A stretch of 5,260 bases of DNA from Gammaproteobacteria bacterium (lineage in GTDB: Bacteria; Pseudomonadota; Gammaproteobacteria; GCA-001735895): NCBI GenBank assembly GCA_029288195.1, contig JARFPR010000355.1, positions 1 through 5,260 on the forward strand, written 5' to 3'. Position numbers and translations under genes: made by a program. This document shows positions 1 through 5,260 of the stretch, one piece after another. How positions within the stretch are numbered: position 1 is the stretch's first letter; every line of letters begins with the position of its first letter. Below the pieces are notes generated by a model. The model was not told the origin of the DNA. It ran no database searches and saw nothing but the letters and a program-made list of their open reading frames with translations.

Positions 1-65
1 ACCAGGATAACCTTGTCCTTGAGCATATCCTCCGTGGCGCGAAAAGTTTCCGGTATGGTTTTCAT
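1..65 (-). CDS. yciK: YciK-like short-chain dehydrogenase/reductase, N-terminal fragment
   Basis: Only the first 21 codons plus two bases are present; the gene continues beyond the left edge. The visible protein starts MKTIPETFRA and ends in DMLKDKVILV, which matches the lead-in and first beta strand of classical SDR enzymes, just before the TGxxxGxG cofactor-binding glycine motif that would lie outside the window. YciK proteins have a comparable short leader (E. coli reads DLLNDRIILV at this point). The start ATG overlaps the mupP stop as ATGA, which favours it and suggests translational coupling. There is no clear Shine-Dalgarno before it. A second in-frame ATG (codon 14, bases 26-24) has GGAGG only 2 nt upstream, which is too close for a usual site. 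The YciK assignment rests on this short stretch plus the gene order ubiG-mupP-SDR known in Pseudomonas. YciK's physiological substrate is not established. Confidence 0.7.
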   Translation of the reverse strand, partial: MKTIPETFRATEDMLKDKVIL

Positions 66-724
66 CGGTTTGCCAGCAAGGGGTGTCGCAACAGGTCATC
101 GGGTTGATCGATCATGCCGTCGGCATTCCATGCCTCGATACTGACGCCATCTTCGATGTATCCATACGCAGCGACCAGACTTTTCATCCCTGCCGCCCTG
201 GCGGCAACAATGTCACGCTCGTCGTCACCGACATAAACACAGTTTTTGCAATCGACCCGCAGACGTTCGGCTGCAACCTGCAGCGGTAACGGATGGGGTT
301 TACGATGCTCGAGCGTATCTCCACCGATCACGACGCCGGCACGTTGCGCCAGACCCAATTGCTCGAGCAGCGGATGTGTTAGCCACTCCGGTTTATTGGT
401 CACGATACCCCATGGTGTCGAACGGGCTTCGAGTTCGCTCAGTATCGCCTCGTAGCCGTCGAACAGTCTCGATCGGTCGGCGACGATAGCGTGGTAATGT
501 TGCAAAAATCGCTGTCGCAGCGGTTCGATCTCCGCCTTGGGAACTTTACCGTCAAATCCCATCCGGGTTAATACCAGGCCTCCCTGTGACACGTAGGGAC
601 GGATTGCATCGAGGGTCAGCGGCTCCAGGCCTTCCTCCTGCATCAGGTTTATTAGCGCACCCCCCATGTCAGGTGCGGTATCGATGAGGGTTCCATCGAG
701 GTCGAATAAAACAGCTTCAATCAT
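62..724 (-). CDS. mupP: HAD-family phosphatase, probable N-acetylmuramic acid 6-phosphate phosphatase MupP (Gph/phosphoglycolate phosphatase-like)
   Basis: A complete 220-residue HAD hydrolase of the cap-C1 (Gph/PGP) type. Motif I is FDLDGT with nucleophile D8 and acid D10. Motif II is the threonine T109 in GIVTNKP. Motif III is K142 in HRKPHP. Motif IV is VGDDERD (G166, D167, D168, D171), which binds Mg2+. The region between motifs I and II (about residues 17-85) is the helical cap. Gph and MupP proteins look alike, but VTNKP, the LFDG stretch, the YGYI and W-x-AD tail and the position between ubiG and an SDR gene fit Pseudomonas MupP. That enzyme dephosphorylates MurNAc-6-phosphate to MurNAc in cytoplasmic peptidoglycan recycling, ahead of AmgK and MurU. 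The start ATG lies inside the end of ubiG (8-nt overlap) and has no good Shine-Dalgarno, so translational coupling is likely. The alternative is a true 2-phosphoglycolate phosphatase; HAD specificity cannot be read from motifs alone. Confidence 0.85.
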   Translation of the reverse strand: MIEAVLFDLDGTLIDTAPDMGGALINLMQEEGLEPLTLDAIRPYVSQGGLVLTRMGFDGKVPKAEIEPLRQRFLQHYHAIVADRSRLFDGYEAILSELEARSTPWGIVTNKPEWLTHPLLEQLGLAQRAGVVIGGDTLEHRKPHPLPLQVAAERLRVDCKNCVYVGDDERDIVAARAAGMKSLVAAYGYIEDGVSIEAWNADGMIDQPDDLLRHPLLANR

Positions 725-1427
725 CGAAGCGAGCGGTCAACAGGTAATTGACATCGATATCACGACCCAGCGCATAACGTCGGGTGACAGGGTTGTAACT
801 CATCCCGGTAATATCGCTTGTGTGCAAACCCAGCTTGCGCAGCTGGGCCGCGATTTCAGAAGGCTTGATAAATTTCCTGTACTCATGGGTGCCGCGTGGT
901 AATAGCTTGAGGACATATTCGGCACCCAGTATCGCAAGTGCAAAAGCTTTTGGATTGCGGTTGATAGTAGACAGGAAAAGGTTGCCGCCAGGTTTCAACA
1001 AGCGCGTTGCCGAGGTGATGATGGAGGCGGGATCGGGAACATGTTCAAGCAATTCAAGGCAGGTCACGATATCGAATTGCGCCTGGTGTTGTTCGGCAAA
1101 GGTTTCGACCGTTGAAAGTTGATAATCGATATCGAGGCTCGACTCGTGCAGGTGTAGCCTTGCAACTTTAAGTGACAACTCGGCCATGTCTATGCCGGTT
1201 ACCTGGGCTCCTTTAAGTGCCAGTGCCTCGGCCAGGATACCGCCACCGCAACCAACGTCGAGTATTCTTTTACCATCCAGACCGGCCGCCTGCTGTTCGA
1301 TATAGGATACCCTGAGAGGATTTATTTGGTGCAGGGGTTTGAATTCGCTTTCAGGGTCCCACCAACGGCTCGCAATCGACTGAAATTTATCGATCTCAAG
1401 CGGATCTACATTTGTCTCGACTGACAT
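717..1427 (-). CDS. ubiG: Ubiquinone biosynthesis O-methyltransferase UbiG
   Basis: A class I SAM-dependent methyltransferase of 236 residues, close to the usual UbiG length (E. coli about 240). UbiG catalyses both O-methylations of ubiquinone biosynthesis, on the 2-polyprenyl-6-hydroxyphenol and on the demethylubiquinol intermediate, at the inner face of the membrane. Visible features are the N-terminal WWDPESEFKPLHQINPLR block typical of UbiG, motif I LDVGCGGG (about residues 56-63), the acidic end of strand 2 at GIDMAE (about 78-83), LELLEHVPDP (about 124-133) and LLKPGG (143-148). The TINRNPK-to-HEYRKFIKP stretch (about 154-189) corresponds to the membrane-associating insertion of UbiG. 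The C-terminal YNPVTRRYALG and DVNYL are also family signatures. I chose ATG at 1427 over the GTG at 1430, because AGGAG (1438-1434) is 6 nt from the ATG but only 3 nt from the GTG. The gene starts 2 nt after the mtaD stop and overlaps mupP by 8 nt. Confidence 0.96.
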   Translation of the reverse strand: MSVETNVDPLEIDKFQSIASRWWDPESEFKPLHQINPLRVSYIEQQAAGLDGKRILDVGCGGGILAEALALKGAQVTGIDMAELSLKVARLHLHESSLDIDYQLSTVETFAEQHQAQFDIVTCLELLEHVPDPASIITSATRLLKPGGNLFLSTINRNPKAFALAILGAEYVLKLLPRGTHEYRKFIKPSEIAAQLRKLGLHTSDITGMSYNPVTRRYALGRDIDVNYLLTARFDD

Positions 1428-1429
1428 CA

Positions 1430-2749
1430 CTAGCTCCTGATCTTGCTGGCCCAGGATGAAGCCCTGGCTATAATTTCATCGCCGTCCAGGTTGCACAACT
1501 CAAAGTCTCTGAGCTGGGCGACACCGTCGATCCAGACGTGTGAAACCTGGCGACTGGCTGCGGCATATACGATCTGGGCAACCGGCTCGTAGAGGGGCTG
1601 AGTATTCAGGCTGGCCAGGTTGATGGCAATCAAGTCTGCGCATTTACCCGCCTCGATACTACCGATTCGGTCTGCCATTCCTAAAGCCCTGGCGCCATTA
1701 ATGGTCGCCATTTCGATAGCCTGTCGCGCATTACAGGCACTGGCATTGCCACTGCTGCCTTTGGCCAGCATCGCGGCGGTACGCATTTCACCCAGCAAAT
1801 CGAGATCGTTGTTGCTGGCTGCACCATCGGTACCCAGGCATACGTTGACACCCTTTTCAAGTAAGCTTGCAAGCGGGCAGATTCCGCTGCCCAACTTGAG
1901 GTTTGATTCGGGACAGTGCGCAACATTTACCCCGGCTTCCGCGATTCGTTCGATCTCGAATTCATCCAGTTCCGTCATATGCACTGCAATCAGGTTTGAA
2001 TTCAACAGATTAAGCTGATCCAGCCTTTCCAGGGGGCGCTGACCATTACTTTGTTGTGCTTCTGCCACTTCTGCAGCGGTTTCGTGCAGGTGCATATGTA
2101 CCGGAACATCGAGTTCGTTGCTATACATCGCAATTTGCCGCAACGATTCGTCCGATACGGTATAGGGCGCGTGCGGCGCCAGCGCACTGCTAACCAGCGA
2201 AAATTCCCGAATTTCATCGTGTACCGCGAGTGCTTTGTGCAGATATTCATCGGCGCTTTGCGCCCATGGACTGGGGAAGTCGAGTACGATCAAACCAACC
2301 ACGCTACGCATTCCAATTTTCTGGGCACAGCGAGCAATTTCATCGGGAAAATAAAACATATCGCTCAGGCAGGTCGTGCCGGAACGAATCATTTCGGCTG
2401 CCGCCAGTTCGAATCCATCGACAGCGAACTCGGAATCTACCCAGCGCGCCTCGGCTGGCCAGATATGTTCGCTTAGCCATTCCATCAGGGGTAAGTCGTC
2501 GGCGATACCGCGAAACAGGCTCATCGACGCATGGGTGTGGCTATTCACCAGGCCGGGCAGCAGTGCGCAGTCCGGTAAGCTGATCAGTTCGGCTTGCTCA
2601 TATAAGGGGAGATCGCCAATCTCGTCAACGCTGGTCAGACTCAGAATGCGATTGTCTTCGATAACGACGGCGTAATCCTGCAATACCTCGAAGCTCGAGT
2701 TCACTGTGACTATCCATTCAGGCTGGAGGATTTGATAGCGCTGCTGCAT
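1430..2749 (-). CDS. mtaD: 5-methylthioadenosine/S-adenosylhomocysteine deaminase (amidohydrolase superfamily)
   Basis: A complete 439-residue cytoplasmic amidohydrolase of the MtaD/TrzF-like family, at the usual length. It hydrolytically deaminates methylthioadenosine and/or S-adenosylhomocysteine to the inosine analogues. The metal site is visible: H71 and H73 in NSHTHASMS, H220 in HMHLHE, and D308 in GTDGAASNN. E223 sits three residues after H220, as in the Thermotoga deaminase. H193 in the APHAPYT block and H278 in AHCPESNLKLGSG are further active-site signatures. The N-terminal and C-terminal parts (about 1-65 and 365-415, with GKCADLIAI) form the small beta-sandwich around the TIM barrel. 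It is first in the operon with ubiG, mupP and yciK; a Pseudomonas aeruginosa orthologue (PA3170) sits next to ubiG and deaminates MTA. The start is supported by TAAGG 7 nt upstream. Guanine or other aminopurine deaminases of the superfamily are less likely given the HAPYT and SNLKLGSG blocks. The exact substrate preference is inferred. Confidence 0.92.
   Translation of the reverse strand: MQQRYQILQPEWIVTVNSSFEVLQDYAVVIEDNRILSLTSVDEIGDLPLYEQAELISLPDCALLPGLVNSHTHASMSLFRGIADDLPLMEWLSEHIWPAEARWVDSEFAVDGFELAAAEMIRSGTTCLSDMFYFPDEIARCAQKIGMRSVVGLIVLDFPSPWAQSADEYLHKALAVHDEIREFSLVSSALAPHAPYTVSDESLRQIAMYSNELDVPVHMHLHETAAEVAEAQQSNGQRPLERLDQLNLLNSNLIAVHMTELDEFEIERIAEAGVNVAHCPESNLKLGSGICPLASLLEKGVNVCLGTDGAASNNDLDLLGEMRTAAMLAKGSSGNASACNARQAIEMATINGARALGMADRIGSIEAGKCADLIAINLASLNTQPLYEPVAQIVYAAASRQVSHVWIDGVAQLRDFELCNLDGDEIIARASSWASKIRS
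1434..1438 (-). promoter_or_regulatory. Ribosome binding site of ubiG
   Basis: AGGAG on the minus strand, inside the last codons of mtaD. It is 6 nt from ATG 1427 and 3 nt from GTG 1430, so it decides the ubiG start in favour of the ATG. Confidence 0.75.
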
Positions 2750-2756
2750 AGCCGAA

Positions 2757-2761
2757 CCTTA
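2757..2761 (-). promoter_or_regulatory. Ribosome binding site of mtaD
   Basis: TAAGG on the minus strand, 7 nt before the mtaD ATG (2749-2747). Spacing is normal, and it supports this ATG as the start. Confidence 0.6.
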
Positions 2762-2769
2762 CAAGATTA

Positions 2770-2797
2770 ATTATCCCCTGAAAACGAATATTGACGA
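2770..2797 (-). promoter_or_regulatory. Candidate sigma70-type promoter for the mtaD-ubiG-mupP-yciK operon
   Basis: On the minus strand, TCGTCA (2797-2792, 4 of 6 matches to TTGACA) is separated by 16 bp from GATAAT (2775-2770, 5 of 6 matches to TATAAT). Initiation would fall near 2763, leaving a leader of only about 14 nt that just includes the TAAGG ribosome site. It is the best pair I could find by eye upstream of the operon. Transcription has not been shown. Confidence 0.45.
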
Positions 2798-2888
2798 TCT
2801 CGTCGCCAGATGTCGGGGATTCAGCTATCCGAAGGTGGAAAACGCTCAAATCCGCGTATTTCAACGCTGACGAGGCGATCTTATCAGT

Positions 2889-2917
2889 AGTGTTAACCCT
2901 TGGGTTTGTGATAAAAT
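2889..2917 (+). promoter_or_regulatory. Candidate extended -10 promoter for gyrA
   Basis: TGATAAAAT (2909-2917) matches the extended -10 form TGnTATAAT, with TAAAAT at 2912-2917. The region 17 bp upstream (2889-2894, AGTGTT) is a poor -35, which is common for extended -10 promoters. Initiation near 2924 would give a leader of about 53 nt. gyrA promoters in other bacteria respond to DNA relaxation through their -10 region; that behaviour here is only a possibility. Confidence 0.45.
2895..2906. repeat. Short perfect palindrome AACCC-TT-GGGTT in the gyrA promoter
   Basis: Two 5-bp arms around a TT centre, lying between the -35 position and the extended -10 of the candidate gyrA promoter. It could be an operator. 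It could equally be chance, since a 5-bp arm repeat is not rare over a few hundred bases. It is too short and loop-poor to be a terminator and has no U-tract after it. Confidence 0.3.
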
Positions 2918-2976
2918 CGCGCAGATTCGAAATAAATCATTCCTGCGACATTTTTAACCACTGAGTAACAATTTTT

Positions 2977-5260
2977 ATGGCTGATATTGCCAAGGAAATT
3001 TTCCCCGTCAATCTGGAAGACGAGATGCGTCAATCGTATCTCGAATACGCGATGAGCGTCATCGTCGGCCGTGCCTTGCCCGATGTTCGCGATGGTCTCA
3101 AGCCGGTTCATCGACGCGTCCTGTACGCAATGAGTGTGCTCGGCAACGATTATAACAAAGCGTATAAGAAATCTGCCAGGGTCGTGGGTGACGTCATAGG
3201 TAAGTACCATCCGCATGGTGATACCGCGGTCTATGACACCATAGTGCGAATGGCGCAACCCTTCGCCATGCGCCACATGCTGGTCGATGGACAGGGTAAC
3301 TTCGGCTCCGTCGACGGAGATTCACCGGCAGCAATGCGCTATACCGAAGTGCGGATGTCGAAAATCGCGCACCAGTTGTTGGCTGATCTCGACAAGGAAA
3401 CAGTCGATTACCTGCCCAACTACGATGAGTCGGAACACGAACCCATAGTGTTGCCGACCCGGGTTCCGAACCTGTTGATCAATGGATCGTCCGGAATTGC
3501 CGTTGGCATGGCAACGAATATCCCACCGCACAACCTGGCCGAAGTCGTCAACGCCTGTATCCTGCTGATCGACGAACCTGAGGCCGACATCGAGCGTTTG
3601 ATGGAATCTATCCCGGGTCCTGATTTCCCAACCGCGGGACACATCAACGGCGCCAGGGGAATTCGTGAGGCCTATCGCAGCGGTAAAGGCAAGATTTACC
3701 TTCGTGCGAAGAGCCACTACGAAGAGGACAAGTCGGGGCGGCAAAGCATTATCGTTACTGAATTACCCTACCAGGTCAACAAGGCGCGCCTGCTGGAAAA
3801 AATTGCCGAACTGGTCAAGGAAAAACGGCTCGAGGGTATTACCGGCCTGCGTGACGAATCCGACAAGGATGGCATGCGCATGGTCATCGAGCTGCGTCGC
3901 GGGGAGCTTGCCGACGTGGTATTGAACAACCTGTACAAGCAAACCCAGATGCAAAATGTTTTCGGCATCAACATGGTTGCACTGGTCAATGGACAACCGC
4001 GGCTGCTGAATCTAAAACAAATTCTCGAAGCCTTCCTGGTACATCGACGCGAAGTCGTTACCCGACGCACGGTATTCGACCTGGGCAAGGCACGTGACCG
4101 TGCCCATATTCTCGAAGGTTTAGCGGTAGCACTATCCAATATCGATGAAATCATCGAGATGATCAAGGGCTCTTCGAGTCCGGCGGTTGCCAAGGCCGGA
4201 CTACTCGATAAACCCTGGTCACCGGGCGTGGTGACGGAAATGCTGAAGCGCACCGGCGCAGATTCCTCCAGGCCGGAATCGGTTGGTGACAACTACGGCT
4301 TGATAGACGACAAATATCATCTCACCGAGAAGCAGGCGCAGGCGATTCTGGATTTGCGTTTGCACAAGTTGACCGGACTGGAACAGGACAAGATTATTGC
4401 CGAGTATCGGGACATCCTCGAAAAAATTGAAGATTTACTGGATATATTAAATCGGGATGAACGACTCAAGCAGGAAATAAGGCGCGAGCTTGAAGAGATC
4501 AGGGAAGAATTTTCAGATCCCCGGCGTACCGAAATCATTATCGATCATTCCGACCTGACGGTTGAAGACTTGATCAGCGAGGAAGATGTGGTAGTCACAA
4601 TTTCGCATCTCGGTTATGCCAAGGCGCAACCCTTGGAGTCTTACTCGGCTCAGCGTCGCGGTGGCAGGGGCAAGGCGGCTACCAAGGTCAAAGACGAAGA
4701 CTTTGTCGAGCAGATGTTCTCGGCCTCGACCCATGACACGTTATTGTGTTTTTCCACGCGCGGCAAAGTTTACTGGCAAAAAGTCTACCAGCTACCGATC
4801 GGTAGCCGCACCGCACGTGGACGACCCATGGTGAATTTACTGCCACTGGAAGAGAACGAGCGTATTACTGCAATCCTGCCGGTTCGGGAATACCCTGAAG
4901 ACCGGTTTATCTTCTTCGCCACCGCGAGCGGCAAAGTCAAACGAACTTCGCTATCCAACTTTTCGCGCCCGCGGGCCAACGGCATTATCGCCCTTGATCT
5001 GCGCGATGAAGACAGCCTGATTGGCGTCCAGTTAACTGCCGGTAAGTCAGACCTGATGTTGTTTACCAGTGCTGGTAAAGGCATACGTATCGACGAGAAC
5101 AACGTACGCGCAATGGGTAGAACCGCGGCCGGTGTGCGCGGTATCAAGATTAAACCCGGGGATGAAGTTATTTCGCTAATTGCAGTCGATAACGGCGATG
5201 GACAAATCTTGTTTGCGACTGAAAACGGCTATGGTAAGCGTACCCGGGTCGAGGATTTCT
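2977..5260 (+). CDS. gyrA: DNA gyrase subunit A (C-terminus beyond the window)
   Basis: The first 761 codons plus one base of GyrA, the type IIA topoisomerase subunit that cuts and religates DNA and, with GyrB, introduces negative supercoils using ATP. There is no stop; by comparison with E. coli (875 residues) about 100 or more residues are missing. Through residue 122 the numbering equals E. coli: R32, H78 and H80, the quinolone region HPHGDTAVYDT (T83, D87), the catalytic tyrosine Y122 in AAMRYTE (codon 3340-3342), and the intercalating I174 in NGSSGIAVG. The tower and coiled-coil gate follow (PYQVNKARL, about 260; QAILDLRLHKLTGL, about 455-468). The GyrA box QRRGGRG is at 559-565 (4651-4671), opening the beta-pinwheel DNA-wrapping domain. 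The box marks it as gyrase and not ParC. The start is fixed by an in-frame TGA at 2962-2964 and by the family N-terminus. The ribosome site is weak (GAG at 2963-2965, then an A/T-rich stretch). It is divergent from mtaD. Confidence 0.99.
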   Translation, partial: MADIAKEIFPVNLEDEMRQSYLEYAMSVIVGRALPDVRDGLKPVHRRVLYAMSVLGNDYNKAYKKSARVVGDVIGKYHPHGDTAVYDTIVRMAQPFAMRHMLVDGQGNFGSVDGDSPAAMRYTEVRMSKIAHQLLADLDKETVDYLPNYDESEHEPIVLPTRVPNLLINGSSGIAVGMATNIPPHNLAEVVNACILLIDEPEADIERLMESIPGPDFPTAGHINGARGIREAYRSGKGKIYLRAKSHYEEDKSGRQSIIVTELPYQVNKARLLEKIAELVKEKRLEGITGLRDESDKDGMRMVIELRRGELADVVLNNLYKQTQMQNVFGINMVALVNGQPRLLNLKQILEAFLVHRREVVTRRTVFDLGKARDRAHILEGLAVALSNIDEIIEMIKGSSSPAVAKAGLLDKPWSPGVVTEMLKRTGADSSRPESVGDNYGLIDDKYHLTEKQAQAILDLRLHKLTGLEQDKIIAEYRDILEKIEDLLDILNRDERLKQEIRRELEEIREEFSDPRRTEIIIDHSDLTVEDLISEEDVVVTISHLGYAKAQPLESYSAQRRGGRGKAATKVKDEDFVEQMFSASTHDTLLCFSTRGKVYWQKVYQLPIGSRTARGRPMVNLLPLEENERITAILPVREYPEDRFIFFATASGKVKRTSLSNFSRPRANGIIALDLRDEDSLIGVQLTAGKSDLMLFTSAGKGIRIDENNVRAMGRTAAGVRGIKIKPGDEVISLIAVDNGDGQILFATENGYGKRTRVEDF

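Noticed and set aside
1620..2476. Plus-strand open frames of 132 and 141 codons opposite mtaD
   Set aside because: mtaD has all its catalytic motifs over this stretch on the other strand. The plus-strand translations resemble no family.
2799..2874. CTCGTC (2799-2804) and GACGAG (2869-2874) as a possible hairpin
   Set aside because: The arms are 6 bp with a 64-nt gap and do not extend, so a stable structure is unlikely.
2771..2889. DnaA-box-like words TTATCCCCT (2771) and TTATCAGTA (2881)
   Set aside because: They match TTATCCACA at only 7 and 6 of 9 positions, are isolated, and are not near dnaA or an A/T-rich unwinding region.
2907..2922. TGTGA half-site resembling a CRP site over the gyrA -10
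   Set aside because: The second half-site at the required spacing reads CGCGC and not TCACA, so there is no dyad.
3768..4292. A 174-codon open frame on the minus strand inside gyrA, with other antisense frames at 2893-3276, 3322-3744 and 4785-5147
   Set aside because: They lie entirely or largely opposite the strongly conserved gyrA reading frame, have Ser/Arg-rich low-complexity translations, and show no recognisable domain or ribosome site. They are shadow frames.
1..5260. Search for mobile elements, CRISPR arrays, tRNA/rRNA, toxin-antitoxin or phage genes
   Set aside because: Nothing was seen. The window is nearly filled by housekeeping genes, and the only non-coding stretch is 227 bp.

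Overview
The window is a conserved chromosomal housekeeping locus, most likely from a gammaproteobacterium. The evidence is a GyrA whose first 122 residues can be numbered residue for residue against Escherichia coli GyrA, a proteobacterial-type UbiG (so the organism makes ubiquinone), and a gene order like that around gyrA in Pseudomonas: mtaD, ubiG, mupP and a YciK-type short-chain dehydrogenase, all divergent from gyrA. Base composition by eye is moderate, with no patch that looks foreign. Genus cannot be fixed from the sequence alone.

Left part (1-2749, minus strand): a tightly packed operon read right to left. mtaD (MTA/SAH deaminase) comes first, then ubiG (ubiquinone O-methyltransferase, ATG 2 nt after the mtaD stop), then a HAD phosphatase best called MupP (8-nt overlap with ubiG), then the first 21 codons of a YciK-like SDR gene (4-nt ATGA overlap) that runs off the left edge. 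There is no room for internal promoters or terminators outside coding sequence, so a single transcript with translational coupling is the simplest reading.

Middle (2750-2976): a 227-bp divergent intergenic region. It holds a candidate sigma70-type promoter for the mtaD operon, a candidate extended -10 promoter for gyrA, and a short perfect palindrome just upstream of the gyrA -10. I see no RNA gene, repeat family, CRISPR or attachment site in it.

Right part (2977-5260, plus strand): gyrA, 761 complete codons, cut off by the window edge. The breakage-reunion domain is complete and the C-terminal wrapping domain is present up to roughly the last tenth of the protein.

How the genes fit together: UbiG releases S-adenosylhomocysteine (SAH) at each methylation, and the adjacent MtaD belongs to the family that deaminates SAH and methylthioadenosine, so the pair may link methylation to by-product removal. 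MupP serves cell-wall recycling and is linked to them by position only. gyrA is functionally separate and shares only the divergent control region. I found no previously undescribed system here. The findings are refinements (names, starts, promoters, residue variants), not discoveries.
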